A stretch of DNA of 64,000 nt from Acinetobacter nosocomialis (GCA_025736915.1 CP107049.1:806001-870000); one strand, 5' to 3'. Positions 38,072 to 49,560 are shown, numbered from the stretch's first letter. Translations and numbers: made by a program. The notes: generated by a model from the letters alone, not told the origin.

Positions 38072-39045
38072 GCATCAAATACCTGCAATAATTGAGCAAC
38101 TACTGCAATGGCAATCATTGCAGGTTGTTTCGATGAAATCCCTTCTACCCCGATCGGGCAAACTAAACGTTGCAAAGTTTCGGGAGTATAACCACGTACT
38201 TGCATACGCTTTTCAAAAATGGCCCTTTTACTTTTTGAACCAATCATTCCTACATAAGCAAATGGTTTCGCCGTAGGTTTTAAGGCTGTAAAACACAATT
38301 GCAAATCTAGTTGATGATCGTGCGTTAAAATTAAAATTGCCCCCGAACGATCAAATTGCTCGATCTCGGCGTCTAAGGTATCAGTCGTTATACATTGCAC
38401 CTGTTGCAGTAAATCGGATGGAAAAATATCATCACGCGGATCAATCCATTTCACCCGAACTCCAATAGGTAATAAACAACGAACAATTGCTTCACCCACA
38501 TGCCCTGCTCCACAAATCAGCACTTGCATGGCATAAGGTTGAATCTGCTGGCTAAATTGCCATTCTTCACTGCTGCCAGAATGAAACTCGAAACTTGGTT
38601 GTTGTTCTATATCCATAGTCTGCCAAGTGGACACATATTGATGTGAGACCTTACGCCCTATACGCTGACCAGCTCGCCATGCTTGTAAAATCGCAGATAA
38701 ATCCAATGTGATCGCACTGGGTGATATTTTTTCAAACAATAACCACATCACTCCGCCACAACACTGCCCTAGCCGAGCACTGAGGTTAAAGCGTTCAATA
38801 CGCCTCACACAAGTTTCCGTTTCTTTTAACATTGCTTTAGCAATATCAATGGCCTGAAACTCTAAATGCCCGCCACCGATCGTATCGGACTGCTGCCATT
38901 GCTGTTGCAAATTAAACCGCAATAACATGGTTGCACCAACTTCTCGTGGTGTTGAACCATTTGCACGTACCACTGTGACCAATACCATAGGCAGAGCATC
39001 GACTTGCCACGCTACAAAATCAGTCCACCATTGTAAATGTTGCAT
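38062..39045 (-). CDS. xdhC: Xanthine dehydrogenase accessory protein
   Basis: A 327-residue XdhC/CoxI-family protein needed to sulfurate and load the molybdenum cofactor into XdhB. The N-terminal VTVVRANGSTPREVGATML and CCGGVMWLL motifs (Cys pair near residue 93) and a C-terminal Rossmann-like part with VLICGAGHVGEAIVRCL fit the family. It is the third gene of xdhABC, six bases after the xdhB stop. Confidence 0.92.
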   Translation of the reverse strand: MQHLQWWTDFVAWQVDALPMVLVTVVRANGSTPREVGATMLLRFNLQQQWQQSDTIGGGHLEFQAIDIAKAMLKETETCVRRIERFNLSARLGQCCGGVMWLLFEKISPSAITLDLSAILQAWRAGQRIGRKVSHQYVSTWQTMDIEQQPSFEFHSGSSEEWQFSQQIQPYAMQVLICGAGHVGEAIVRCLLPIGVRVKWIDPRDDIFPSDLLQQVQCITTDTLDAEIEQFDRSGAILILTHDHQLDLQLCFTALKPTAKPFAYVGMIGSKSKRAIFEKRMQVRGYTPETLQRLVCPIGVEGISSKQPAMIAIAVVAQLLQVFDAKK

Positions 39046-39051
39046 AATCTT

Positions 39052-41427
39052 CTACATTTTAGCTTGTGGTCGGTCAGCCAAAGCTTGTCCTCGTCCAATC
39101 GCAATTGCACGTAAAATTTCTTCGGCAGTTGCTGGAGCATTGAGTACGAGCGGTGCATTTTCTGGAATAGCCGCCTGTACTGCCTGACGAATTGCAGAGA
39201 ACACTGATAATGCCAACATAAATGGCGGTTCACCTACCGCTTTGGAGCGGTAGATGGTGTCCGCCTGATTTTGGTTATCAAAGAGTTTGACATTAAAAAT
39301 ATGAGGAATATCCACACTAGTCGGGATTTTGTAAGTTGAAGGTGCGTGGGTAAACAAGCGGCCTGCGTGTGGCCCCTGCGGCTGCCAATACAACTCTTCT
39401 GTCGTGAGCCACCCCATCCCTTGTATAAAACCACCTTCAATTTGCCCTATATCAATTGCAGGGTTAATTGACCGTCCGACATCATGCAAAATGTCGGCAC
39501 GTAATACTTTCATTTCCCCAGTTAGCGTATCTATTGCGACCTCGCTGACCGCTGCGCCATAAGCATAGTAGAAAAATGGACGCCCTAAATGGTTGACCTG
39601 ATCATAGTGAATTTCTGGTGTTTTATAAAAACCGCTGTCCCATAGCTGTACACGTGCCATATATGCCCGTTGAACCAAGTCAGGAAATGTCCATGAATGA
39701 CCATTCGCTGTGGTGACTATACTATCTTCAAACTGGACTTGTTCAGCTTCACTTTGACTTATTTCGGCTGCAAGTTTAGCCAGACGCTCACGAATTTTAA
39801 TACAGGCATTTTGAACAGCTTTACCGTTTAGATCTGCTCCACTCGATGCTGCGGTTGCTGATGTATTTGGCACCCGAGAAGTATCAGTTGCAATTAAGCG
39901 AACTCTATCGATTGGTAAACCCAACTCATGAGCAGCAACCTGCCGTACTTTGGTATATAGCCCCTGTCCCATTTCTGTACCGCCATGGGTGATAGAAACA
40001 GTACCATCCATATATACGTAGACCAGTGCACCGGCCTGATTGTAATGCACGGCGTTAAACGAAATACCAAACATTAAGGGTGTTAACGCAATACCACGTT
40101 TAATGATGTCATTGTTCTCGTTAAAGGCATGAATGCTTTGTTTGCGTTTCGCATAATCGCTACTTTGCAATAATTCGGCTACCAATTTTGGCGCAACATT
40201 ATCACGGACTTCTGCCCCATAGTGCATACGGTCACGTCCAGCACCGGGCTGTTCGGCAAAGAAATTACGCTGACGAATTTCAACTGGGTCACAACCTAAA
40301 TAACGCGCAATATCATCAATAATATTTTCAATGACAAACATGCCTTGCGGTCCACCAAAACCACGGTATGCCGTATTAGAAACAGTATTGGTTTTACAAC
40401 GCAAGTTACGTAGCTCAACTGCATTTAAATAATAAGCGTTGCCAATATGGCAAATCGCTCGTTCATTTACTGGCCCAGATAAATCAGCCGAAAAACCGCA
40501 GTTTGAAGACAGTTGCACCTTTAAGCCTTGTAAAATACCACTGTCATCAAAGGCTACAGACCACTCATAAGCAAAACCGTGACGTTTACCTGTAGCGCTC
40601 ATATCATCATCACGATCTAAGCGTAATTTACACGGACGGCCTGTTTTTTGTGCTGCCAAAGATGCAATGCATGCCCACTGTGCTGACTGCGACTCTTTAC
40701 CACCAAAACCACCACCCATACGACGGCTTTCCACACTCACCTGATGCATATTCATGCCTAATGCATGACAAATCAATAGCTGCATTTCGGTTGGATGTTG
40801 CGTTGAGCAATAGACTTTTAAGCTCTGATTCTCTTGTGGAATCGCATAGGAAATCTGACCTTCTAAATAAAAATGCTCTTGCCCACCCAGCTCAATAGCA
40901 CCTGAAAGATGATGTGCTGCATTTTGAAATGCCTGTTCAACTTCACCATGACTAAAGTCAACAGGCGGTAACACCCACGATTCTTTTTCAATCGCATCTT
41001 GAATCGTTAAAATCGGAGTTTCGGGCACATATTCAATTTTTGCTAAGCGAACTGCCTGACGGGCTTGCTGATAACTGTCAGCAACAACCACAAACAGGGC
41101 TTGTCCATAAAATTCGACCTGATCTTCGGCAAAAATTGGATCATCTTTTACAATGGGTCCCCAATTATTTTCAACATCAATATCCTTTGCCGAAAAAACT
41201 GCATGGACACCATCGGCCTCACGTACTGCATCCAAATCAAACTTACTGATTTTGCCTTTGGCACAACTTGAAAATCCGACAGCTAGGTGCATGGTATTTT
41301 CAAGCTCAGGTAAATCATCAATATATGTTGCCTGCCCCGTTACATGTAAATGGGCACTCTCGTGTGGAATCGAGTCGCCTGCTTTAGCTGATTTTTTAGA
41401 AATGCTTAAGTTAATGGTTTGATTCAT
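39052..41427 (-). CDS. xdhB: Xanthine dehydrogenase, molybdopterin-binding subunit
   Basis: The large catalytic subunit, 791 residues from the ATG at 41427, oxidises hypoxanthine and xanthine to urate. It has the aldehyde oxidase/xanthine dehydrogenase a/b hammerhead (TGQATYIDDLPE), the cofactor loops MGGGFGGKESQ and AYRGFGGPQG, and the late KAVGEPPFMLALSVFSAIRQA with the active Glu. The start is fixed by GGAGAT inside the end of xdhA and lies one base after the xdhA stop; the open frame runs seven codons upstream into xdhA. Classical AOX/XDH length, so the enzyme should be complete with XdhA. Confidence 0.94.
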   Translation of the reverse strand: MNQTINLSISKKSAKAGDSIPHESAHLHVTGQATYIDDLPELENTMHLAVGFSSCAKGKISKFDLDAVREADGVHAVFSAKDIDVENNWGPIVKDDPIFAEDQVEFYGQALFVVVADSYQQARQAVRLAKIEYVPETPILTIQDAIEKESWVLPPVDFSHGEVEQAFQNAAHHLSGAIELGGQEHFYLEGQISYAIPQENQSLKVYCSTQHPTEMQLLICHALGMNMHQVSVESRRMGGGFGGKESQSAQWACIASLAAQKTGRPCKLRLDRDDDMSATGKRHGFAYEWSVAFDDSGILQGLKVQLSSNCGFSADLSGPVNERAICHIGNAYYLNAVELRNLRCKTNTVSNTAYRGFGGPQGMFVIENIIDDIARYLGCDPVEIRQRNFFAEQPGAGRDRMHYGAEVRDNVAPKLVAELLQSSDYAKRKQSIHAFNENNDIIKRGIALTPLMFGISFNAVHYNQAGALVYVYMDGTVSITHGGTEMGQGLYTKVRQVAAHELGLPIDRVRLIATDTSRVPNTSATAASSGADLNGKAVQNACIKIRERLAKLAAEISQSEAEQVQFEDSIVTTANGHSWTFPDLVQRAYMARVQLWDSGFYKTPEIHYDQVNHLGRPFFYYAYGAAVSEVAIDTLTGEMKVLRADILHDVGRSINPAIDIGQIEGGFIQGMGWLTTEELYWQPQGPHAGRLFTHAPSTYKIPTSVDIPHIFNVKLFDNQNQADTIYRSKAVGEPPFMLALSVFSAIRQAVQAAIPENAPLVLNAPATAEEILRAIAIGRGQALADRPQAKM

Positions 41428-41428
41428 G

Positions 41429-42928
41429 TTAGATCTCCACCATAGCAATCAGGTCATTCACACGAGTAATCGTTTGAGACAGGACTTTTTCTACATAAAA
41501 ACGCTGTAAACAGTTTTTCGCGACGTGTAAACGATATGCAGAGCTAGCACGTCCATCATCTAAAGGTTGATAGTCTTGCGACAATACTTCTTGTGCCTGA
41601 ACGATCAATTCTGATGTAAGTTGTTGGCCTTCTAATATAGCTTCTGCATACTTTGCACGTTTGGGAATAGCAGCCATGCCACCAAAAGCAATTCTGACAT
41701 TATGAGCGACACAATGATTATCTAGCTCACATGAAATAGCAGCGCATACCGCAGAAATATCTTGTTCAAAACGTTTAGCAATTTTATAGCTAGCAAATTT
41801 AAAACGTGGCTGCCCTTCACGAAGTGGAATAACAATCGACTCTACAAACTCACCAAGCTGTAATGCTGTTTTTTGATAATCTAAATAAAAGTCTTCCAAG
41901 GCAATTTCACGAGTCTGTTCACCTACGCGCAAAATTAAGCGTGTACCTAGCGTAATTAATGCTGGCATTGAGTCGCCAATAGGCGAACCATTGGCAATAT
42001 TTCCACCTAAAGTTCCAGCATTTTTAATAGGCATGGAAGCAAAACGGCGCTGTAATTCTTGAAAGTCAGGATAAAACTCTGAAATTTTGATGAGTGCATC
42101 ACTCAAACTGACATTTGCCCCAATCGTTAAAGTATGGTCTTTGACTGCGATCTTTTTCAGTTCTTCCACCTGACCGATATAAAGCATATCTCCTAAATTA
42201 CGGCCTTGTTTTGTGACCCACAAACCAACATCTGTACTACCTGCAACAATACGGGCTTGCGGCAACTGTAAACGTAGAGCGGCAAAATCCCGCAAAGTTT
42301 TGGGTGCAAAAAATTGCTGAGCATGATGATTTAAATGCAATGCTGGTAATGCTTGAATGTCTTTTAATAGATTAAGTACTTTTTGACATTCTAATTGAAC
42401 ACGCGGATAGTCATATGCTTTTTTTGCTGCATCTAAAATAGGTCGATAGCCCGTACAGCGGCACAAATTTCCAGAAAGATAATCACTGATTTTATCTTTG
42501 CTTGGTGGCTGTTGTTCATTTTCATACATTGCCCATAACGACATAATAAAACCGGGCGTGCAAAAACCACATTGTGAGCCATGCATATCCACCATTGCCT
42601 GTTGTACAGGATGCAATGTCCCAGCTTGTGTAGGTAATAAATTATGAAGATCTTCTACTGTAAATAAAGCTTTACCATCTAAAGTCGCTAAAAACTGAAT
42701 ACAGGCATTCACGCTCCGTAATTGCAAGCTGTCATTGACTAACTCACCAATCACTACTGTACATGCACCACAATCGCCCTCAGCACAGCCCTCTTTTGTA
42801 CCAGTCTGCCGAGTCTTACCAGTTTGGGTATATTCTCGGAGAAATTGTAAGACCGTCATGGTGGGTAATACATTTTCTACTTGTTGCTGACTGCCACGAA
42901 AAAAAAAGGTAATTGGACGTTCTGACAT
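41429..42928 (-). CDS. xdhA: Xanthine dehydrogenase, iron-sulfur/FAD subunit
   Basis: The small subunit, 499 residues, passes electrons from the molybdenum site to NAD. The N terminus has two [2Fe-2S] sites: C48, C53, C56 (KEGCAEGDCGACTV) and a later CGFCTPG with CRCTGYRPI. The FAD domain follows from about residue 195 (AGSTDVG, GGNIANGSPIGDS). The ribosome-binding site is AAGGAT. It heads the xdhABC operon, and a 16-bp palindrome is found 28 bases upstream. Confidence 0.94.
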   Translation of the reverse strand: MSERPITFFFRGSQQQVENVLPTMTVLQFLREYTQTGKTRQTGTKEGCAEGDCGACTVVIGELVNDSLQLRSVNACIQFLATLDGKALFTVEDLHNLLPTQAGTLHPVQQAMVDMHGSQCGFCTPGFIMSLWAMYENEQQPPSKDKISDYLSGNLCRCTGYRPILDAAKKAYDYPRVQLECQKVLNLLKDIQALPALHLNHHAQQFFAPKTLRDFAALRLQLPQARIVAGSTDVGLWVTKQGRNLGDMLYIGQVEELKKIAVKDHTLTIGANVSLSDALIKISEFYPDFQELQRRFASMPIKNAGTLGGNIANGSPIGDSMPALITLGTRLILRVGEQTREIALEDFYLDYQKTALQLGEFVESIVIPLREGQPRFKFASYKIAKRFEQDISAVCAAISCELDNHCVAHNVRIAFGGMAAIPKRAKYAEAILEGQQLTSELIVQAQEVLSQDYQPLDDGRASSAYRLHVAKNCLQRFYVEKVLSQTITRVNDLIAMVEI

Positions 42929-42955
42929 TTTTTATCCTTATGCTCTATAGTACGG

Positions 42956-42971
42956 CATATTTGCAAATATG
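42956..42971. promoter_or_regulatory. 16-bp perfect palindrome upstream of xdhA (operator candidate)
   Basis: CATATTTGCAAATATG is its own reverse complement. It lies 28 bases before the xdhA start in the divergent xdhA-folE gap. The bound protein is unknown. Confidence 0.5.
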
Positions 42972-43015
42972 ATGCCATGAGGCGATCATTTATAACTTAA
43001 CTGTATTAGTCGCAC

Positions 43016-43061
43016 ATTTCATGTTCAAATACTTGACTATTAACGATAAAAAACATGAAAT
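43016..43061. repeat. Inverted repeat in the xdhA-folE gap
   Basis: Ten-base arms ATTTCATGTT and AACATGAAAT are perfect inverse copies 26 bases apart. They could be paired operator half-sites or a leader hairpin for either gene. Confidence 0.5.
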
Positions 43062-43182
43062 TTATTCACCATTTATCCAAGGTGTACCGAACAGGATAAA
43101 TATAGTGCGACGAGTTATGAACATCAGGTCATGTTTCTGATACAATGCCGAGCTTGTCTAATAGAGTAAATTTATACGCCTT

Positions 43183-43737
43183 ATGTCAATGCAGCAATCG
43201 TACGCAAACATTCTGACTGCCGTCGGTGAAGACCTTAATCGTCCCGGCCTTAAAGATACGCCTGTGCGTGCGGCTAAAGCTTTTTCATATTTAACTTCTG
43301 GCTATAGTAAAACTTTAGAAGAAGTCACCAATAATGCTGTTTTCCCATCAGATAACCATGAAATGGTATTGGTGAAGAATATTGAATTTTATTCGCTCTG
43401 CGAACACCATCTTCTCCCATTCTATGGCCGTGTTCATGTTGCCTATTTACCAGAAGGCAAAGTTCTTGGCTTATCTAAATTTGCACGTATTACCGAGATG
43501 TTTGCTCGCCGTTTGCAAATTCAGGAAAACTTAACTCAGCAAATCGCTGAAGCTGTTGCTGAAGTGACTGGCGCTCGTGGCGTTGCTGTAGTCATCGATT
43601 CAGCACATATGTGTATGATGATGCGTGGTGTAGGTAAACAGGAATCTACCACCCGTACAGTTTCATTTGTCGGAGATTTTAAAACCGATAAAGAAGCACG
43701 CCGTGAATTCTTAAGTGCTGTACCAGAAAGCTACTAA
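43183..43737 (+). CDS. folE: GTP cyclohydrolase I
   Basis: A 184-residue enzyme that turns GTP into dihydroneopterin triphosphate, the first step of folate synthesis. Zinc and substrate motifs are [20 protein letters not shown] near residue 70, [18 protein letters not shown], and the late [15 protein letters not shown]. Length fits the family. It is followed by a terminator and blaADC, an arrangement well known in Acinetobacter. Confidence 0.96.
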   Translation: MSMQQSYANILTAVGEDLNRPGLKDTPVRAAKAFSYLTSGYSKTLEEVTNNAVFPSDNHEMVLVKNIEFYSLCEHHLLPFYGRVHVAYLPEGKVLGLSKFARITEMFARRLQIQENLTQQIAEAVAEVTGARGVAVVIDSAHMCMMMRGVGKQESTTRTVSFVGDFKTDKEARREFLSAVPESY

Positions 43738-43753
43738 TCTGGTTGTTAATGCA

Positions 43754-43784
43754 CAAAAAAGCCCGACAATGTTGGGCTTTTTTT
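43754..43784 (+). terminator. Terminator after folE
   Basis: An AAAAGCCCGACA/TGTTGGGCTTTT stem (one G-U pair) and T tract. It isolates the beta-lactamase gene from folE read-through. Confidence 0.88.
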
Positions 43785-43878
43785 ATAGGTTAATTTTATC
43801 AAGTTCAACCCAACTCTATAAAACATAACAATTAAATTAGGTGATTTTTGTTATAAAAGTACGCATCTTTATTTTTAA

Positions 43879-45048
<1,170 letters not shown>

Positions 45049-45065
45049 TTGTCTTTTCTTAAAAC

Positions 45066-45105
45066 AAAAAGAGAGAAATAGACTTCATCTACTTCTCTCT
45101 TTTTT
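45066..45105. terminator. Bidirectional terminator after blaADC
   Basis: AAAAAGAGAGAA and TTCTCTCTTTTT form a 12-bp stem between convergent genes. Confidence 0.85.
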
Positions 45106-45118
45106 ATAGACATACTAT

Positions 45119-47011
45119 TTAAAAGAACCAGACATATCCTAAGCTGGATTTCATCCAGTCCAGATGATTTTGTTTTTCATAATCCCAATTAAGACGAATA
45201 GCATTGTTGCTATTAATGGCATATTGCCACTGTGTATTTAAGCGTAAGTTCCATTGGTTTTGGTCTTCCCAATATGGCAGCTCAACTTGTACCACTGAGT
45301 TAAACTTTTCAAACCATTGGTTCATACAGCCTAAAGTTGGGCCCATTCCCACACGCCAGCCTTTATCTAAATTTGAACCCGCTTGAACATAAGCTTGGAC
45401 TTGCCCATAGCACACATGTTTACGGTCATAGTCAGCAACACTGTAGCCGACTTGGGTATTAAAACTTGCTACACCGTGCTGTTTTTCATCACTATAAACG
45501 CCTTCATGGACTGCTTCTTGACGCCAACCTAAGTTAAATCCCCAAGTGAGAGGTGTTTTAAAAGGTTGAATCGGGTTATAGGAGTTCACTTCTAACAGAT
45601 CAAGATGCTCAAGTTTTAGATGATCGTTACGCCACTGCGCACTACCATTTAAAAAGAGCAATTGAGTACCAGCTCGATACCCTCCTTGAGGATCAATCAA
45701 GTCATGGTAAGCCTGTCTATGTCCAATCTCGATAAACTGTTTACCCTGCACTTCGCCCAGTTTTAGCGAAACATTACGTGCATTATGGCCTTGTGTTGGC
45801 TCAGTCGATGGTCGTTTCGGTTCTTGGCGTTGTTTATCTAAATCAATCTGACTTCTTAAAGCCAAAAGCTGGCGTAACTGTGGTTGAGCAACGCTTTCTT
45901 CAACTTTACGACTAATAAATTGCAAATATAAATCATCGTAAGCCATCTCAAGAATTTTGGCCTGATCTGGCTGACTATATGACTTGAGTATTTCAGAAGA
46001 CTGCTTGGTTGGCATCATTGCTACTTTATGAGCAACTTTTGCTAAAGACGCACCATGCTGATGAGCTTGGGCCAATAATTGAGTTTCTAAAGCGGGTCGA
46101 TACACAGGTGCTTTGGTTAGCCCTTGTTCATGCATCGCTTTAATGGTTTCCATTGGAATAGAAGCATAATTAAACTTTTCTTGTAAGTTAGACTCAGGTT
46201 TAACTAAATCAACTAATCCTAATAACCGATAGGCACAGTTATCACTCACAAAATAATAAGGGAAGCTTACATGTTGCATTTCCCAGATATGGCTCACTAA
46301 AAAGCGTGTTTCTTCAGGGGATAGTTTTAACTCATATTCCCATAAATCACGGCTCTCGAAATCACCATATTCTTTTACCTTACGATAATAAGGCATAAGT
46401 GAATATTCACCCGGATACTGCCCTGTTAAACCTTTCCATGCATATGACCAGTTGTCGTTACCTGCTACAGTTGCTGCGTAGTTTACGGCGTAAGAAACGA
46501 GGTTTAACTGCTGTTGATCTTTAGGGTCTAGGCGCAATAAGGTATGCCCGAACATCGAGCTCGGATTTCCCATAAAATCTGTCGCGTAAATTAAGGTCGC
46601 TTTATAAGGCTTAATTTGGCCAATCCAGTTTTCAAACTCTGGACATTTTACTTGAGGCAATTCGTTTTCTTGAATGCCTAATTGCTTTATAAGCCACTGA
46701 CTACGAGCTGGAAATTTACAACGAATTGACTGGTTATCTGGTGCAGGTGTAAACAATGCCGCGATATCGGCTTTTAACTCTTCTTTTAAATGATTTTTTC
46801 CATTTTCTGCAATAAAATAACCAGAATAACTCACTTCACTGTTATGGTTTTTATTGGCATACATGAGCCTTTGCCATGTAATGTCTTGGTCTAATTTTTT
46901 TTGTTCTGCAACTGACCAATAGTTTTGAATAGATGGATTTATTTCTGCTGAATACGCAATATTAACTGCCAATGAGGCAAAAATTAAAACAACTGATTTC
47001 ATTAAGCTCAT
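45119..47011 (-). CDS. DUF4105 (Lnb N-terminal-like) envelope protein
   Basis: A 630-residue exported protein with a signal peptide ending near AYSAEI. The N-terminal half holds the DUF4105 core, including LIYATDFMGNPSSMFGHTLLRL (Cys-free His-containing core), YPGEYSLMPYYRKVKEYGDFESRDLWEYEL and FVSDNCAYRLLGLVDL. Such a His/Cys arrangement is papain-like. The C-terminal half looks like an outer-membrane beta-barrel (alternating strands, final aromatic FF). The core domain is the one named after the Lnb lipoprotein acyltransferase. I do not claim that reaction here. The start is the ATG at 47011; MKS at 47002 is possible. Confidence 0.75.
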   Translation of the reverse strand: MSLMKSVVLIFASLAVNIAYSAEINPSIQNYWSVAEQKKLDQDITWQRLMYANKNHNSEVSYSGYFIAENGKNHLKEELKADIAALFTPAPDNQSIRCKFPARSQWLIKQLGIQENELPQVKCPEFENWIGQIKPYKATLIYATDFMGNPSSMFGHTLLRLDPKDQQQLNLVSYAVNYAATVAGNDNWSYAWKGLTGQYPGEYSLMPYYRKVKEYGDFESRDLWEYELKLSPEETRFLVSHIWEMQHVSFPYYFVSDNCAYRLLGLVDLVKPESNLQEKFNYASIPMETIKAMHEQGLTKAPVYRPALETQLLAQAHQHGASLAKVAHKVAMMPTKQSSEILKSYSQPDQAKILEMAYDDLYLQFISRKVEESVAQPQLRQLLALRSQIDLDKQRQEPKRPSTEPTQGHNARNVSLKLGEVQGKQFIEIGHRQAYHDLIDPQGGYRAGTQLLFLNGSAQWRNDHLKLEHLDLLEVNSYNPIQPFKTPLTWGFNLGWRQEAVHEGVYSDEKQHGVASFNTQVGYSVADYDRKHVCYGQVQAYVQAGSNLDKGWRVGMGPTLGCMNQWFEKFNSVVQVELPYWEDQNQWNLRLNTQWQYAINSNNAIRLNWDYEKQNHLDWMKSSLGYVWFF

Positions 47012-47034
47012 CAATTTTTATCATTAAATATAAG

Positions 47035-47062
47035 AAAAACCCTGCCAAAAGACAGGGTTTTC
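47035..47062 (-). terminator. Terminator after the DUF3015 gene
   Basis: Reading leftwards, AAAACCCTG/CAGGGTTTT with an eight-base loop and T tract, just before the DUF4105 gene. Confidence 0.82.
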
Positions 47063-47072
47063 AATTTTAAAC

Positions 47073-47543
47073 TTATACGTAAGCTTTTAAAACTTCATCT
47101 TTAGCCATTACGTTTTGTAATGATGCCAATACTTGAAGTGTGTTTTGGTTGTTTGTTGAATAGATTTCACCAAAGTTTGCTTTTGAAACTTTGAAGAAAC
47201 GGTCTTTGTCTTGTGGTTTGATTTGCATTAACTCAGCAAGAACGTTCAGGCTTTCACCTTGGCCTACAGCCATATCACGTGCTAAAGCTTCTGCATTTTC
47301 ATTTGTGAATGTAACAACTTGAGCTGTTACTGTTCCGCCTTGACGGCAACCTAAAGTACCGAAAGTAATACCTAATAATTGGTTAGTAAAAATACCGTTT
47401 GTTGTTGCAGCAAGAATTTTAGGCGCTACTCCTTTTTTGCCTGCCCATACTTGCGTACCCACACCACAACCTACATCATTATCAGCCATAGCAACACTTG
47501 AACCAGCTGCTAACAAAGCAGCTAAAGCTAATTTTTTTAACAT
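47073..47543 (-). CDS. DUF3015-family periplasmic protein
   Basis: A 156-residue protein with signal peptide ending at SVAMA-DN. The mature part has NDVGCGVGTQVWAGKKG and the GTLGCRQGG Cys, typical for DUF3015, a small envelope family of unknown function. The start is the ATG at 47543 with GGAG ten bases upstream; the open frame runs five codons further. No functional context is apparent; the gene stands alone. Confidence 0.82.
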   Translation of the reverse strand: MLKKLALAALLAAGSSVAMADNDVGCGVGTQVWAGKKGVAPKILAATTNGIFTNQLLGITFGTLGCRQGGTVTAQVVTFTNENAEALARDMAVGQGESLNVLAELMQIKPQDKDRFFKVSKANFGEIYSTNNQNTLQVLASLQNVMAKDEVLKAYV

Positions 47544-47686
47544 GATGAATATCTCCAAAAATCATTATTGATTGTTTCTTATGTATTGTTATGTGTAATT
47601 ATTATTACACCCTTCAAAGATAACGATAAGCTTGTCTTTTAGCAATTAAAAATTAAACAATATGATAAAAAGAGAAAAGGAAATTT

Positions 47687-48481
47687 TTATCTTAAATTCC
47701 AATTACCTTGATTATCTCGATGACCTAAAATTTTAAGAACTAATACTAAACTTAGTAGTAATAATAAATACCATGAACCGAGTTTACCCCACCCGACCAT
47801 ATGCCAAGCATTAATCTGACTTGGATAAACCCAAATTTTATAAAAGGTACTAATATTTTCAGCAACCCAGATAACAAACGCGAGTGTCAACAACACTGGG
47901 AGCATCGGGGTTTTAAATTTACGTTCATTTATTTGAAAATAAAGTGTAGTTTTCCAGAAAATATAAACACTAAAAGCAAATAAAATATAGCGAATATCAG
48001 GAATAAAAAATTTACTCATAAAATTAATATATGAGAAAAATGCGAGAAAAAGCATGCTTCCAAAACTTGGAAGTTTCTCAAAAGAAACCTGAAATAAACG
48101 GATTGAGCGAGCAAAAAAACTGCCTACAGCCGAGTACATAAAGCCTGCAAATAAAGGCACAGTAATAATTTTAAAAACAGCCGGCTGCGGATATTGCCAT
48201 GAAGCAATGCCAGGATGTGTTAAAAAGATTTCCATGACCATTGCCATGATATGGAATAAAGCAATCACCTTGGCTTCTTGCCATGACTCAAGCTTTAAAT
48301 ACAACAAGCAAATTTGAATAATGAGCGCGTAGATGAGTAAATAATCATAACGATAAAAACCCATGTATTCATGGCTTCCCATCGGTGCTGTCAGAGCAAA
48401 AGCAATTAAAAGCAAAATACCAAACAAGGCTGCCGAAACAGCCTTGCCGATAAATTGAAACGGTAAAGTTAGATATTGCAC
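47687..48481 (-). CDS. DUF817-family integral membrane protein
   Basis: A 264-residue protein with about eight membrane helices. FAGFMYSAVGSFFARSIRLFQ and the late WYLLLLLSLVLVLKILGH fit DUF817. No enzymatic motif is visible. The start is a GTG at 48481 chosen because AGGAT sits seven bases upstream, inside the end of hemE; the gene begins five bases after the hemE stop and is co-transcribed with it. The coupling may be only positional. Confidence 0.8.
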   Translation of the reverse strand: MQYLTLPFQFIGKAVSAALFGILLLIAFALTAPMGSHEYMGFYRYDYLLIYALIIQICLLYLKLESWQEAKVIALFHIMAMVMEIFLTHPGIASWQYPQPAVFKIITVPLFAGFMYSAVGSFFARSIRLFQVSFEKLPSFGSMLFLAFFSYINFMSKFFIPDIRYILFAFSVYIFWKTTLYFQINERKFKTPMLPVLLTLAFVIWVAENISTFYKIWVYPSQINAWHMVGWGKLGSWYLLLLLSLVLVLKILGHRDNQGNWNLR

Positions 48482-48486
48482 AAAAA

Positions 48487-49560
48487 CTATCCTAGATATT
48501 TAGCACTATACTCATGCACTGTATCTACAAAGATTTTTGGTTGTGCAGGATCTACCCACTGAGTAATCCCATGGCCCAAGTTAGCAATGTAACCGGTCTT
48601 TTCGCCATTTGCGTAGGCATCGTCTATCATCAATTTCACTGCTTTCTCAATTGAAGCAGCCGAACCGTATAAAACAGCCGGATCAAGATTCCCTTGCAGA
48701 GCGACACGTCCGGCCACTGTAGTGCGAGCTGTATTTAATGGTGTTGTCCAATCTAAACCTAAAGCATCTGCACCTATTGTGATCATTGGCTCTAGCCACT
48801 GACCACCACCTTTAGTGAATACAATCACTGGAATACGGCGTCCATCTTTTTCACGTTGCAAGCCCGCAATAATCTTTTTCATATAGTTCAGTGAGAACTC
48901 TACATATTCACGGTGTGCTAAAGCCCCACCCCAACTATCAAAAATCTGAATAGCTTGAGCGCCTGCATCAATTTGAGCATTTAGATAGTCAATGACTGAA
49001 TCTGCTAAATGGTCGAGCAACGCATGCAAAACTTCCGGCTGCGCATACATCATTTGCTTGGTAAAACGGAACTCTTTGCTTGAACCGCCTTCAACCATAT
49101 AAGTCGCCAGCGTCCAAGGACTACCCGAAAAACCAATCAGTGGAACTTGACCACCTAAAGCAGAGCGAATTGTGCTTACTGCATTCATGACATAATCAAG
49201 ATCAGATTTAGCATTTAACTTAGGTAAGTTTGCTACGTCTTGTTCAGTACGAACCGTTTTATGAAACTTAGGGCCTTCGCCTGTTTCAAAATAAAGGCCT
49301 AGTCCTAAAGCATCTGGAATCGTTAAAATATCTGAAAATAAAATTGCTGCATCTAAATCGTAACGACGCAAAGGTTGTAAAGTTACTTCACAAGCAAATT
49401 CTGTATTTTTGCATAAAGATAGAAAATCACCTGCTTTTGAGCGTGTTTCCCGATATTCAGGCAAATAACGTCCTGCTTGGCGCATCATCCATATTGGAGT
49501 GGTATCTACAGGCTCACGTAATAAAGCACGTAAGAAACGATCATTTTTAAGTGTCGTCAT
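48487..49560 (-). CDS. hemE: Uroporphyrinogen decarboxylase
   Basis: A 357-residue cytosolic heme-pathway enzyme that decarboxylates uroporphyrinogen III to coproporphyrinogen III. Motifs are [16 protein letters not shown] at the N terminus (Arg residues that bind propionates), [12 protein letters not shown] with the catalytic Asp, [18 protein letters not shown] and LGLDWTTPL. It heads a two-gene unit with a DUF817 membrane protein. Confidence 0.97.
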   Translation of the reverse strand: MTTLKNDRFLRALLREPVDTTPIWMMRQAGRYLPEYRETRSKAGDFLSLCKNTEFACEVTLQPLRRYDLDAAILFSDILTIPDALGLGLYFETGEGPKFHKTVRTEQDVANLPKLNAKSDLDYVMNAVSTIRSALGGQVPLIGFSGSPWTLATYMVEGGSSKEFRFTKQMMYAQPEVLHALLDHLADSVIDYLNAQIDAGAQAIQIFDSWGGALAHREYVEFSLNYMKKIIAGLQREKDGRRIPVIVFTKGGGQWLEPMITIGADALGLDWTTPLNTARTTVAGRVALQGNLDPAVLYGSAASIEKAVKLMIDDAYANGEKTGYIANLGHGITQWVDPAQPKIFVDTVHEYSAKYLG

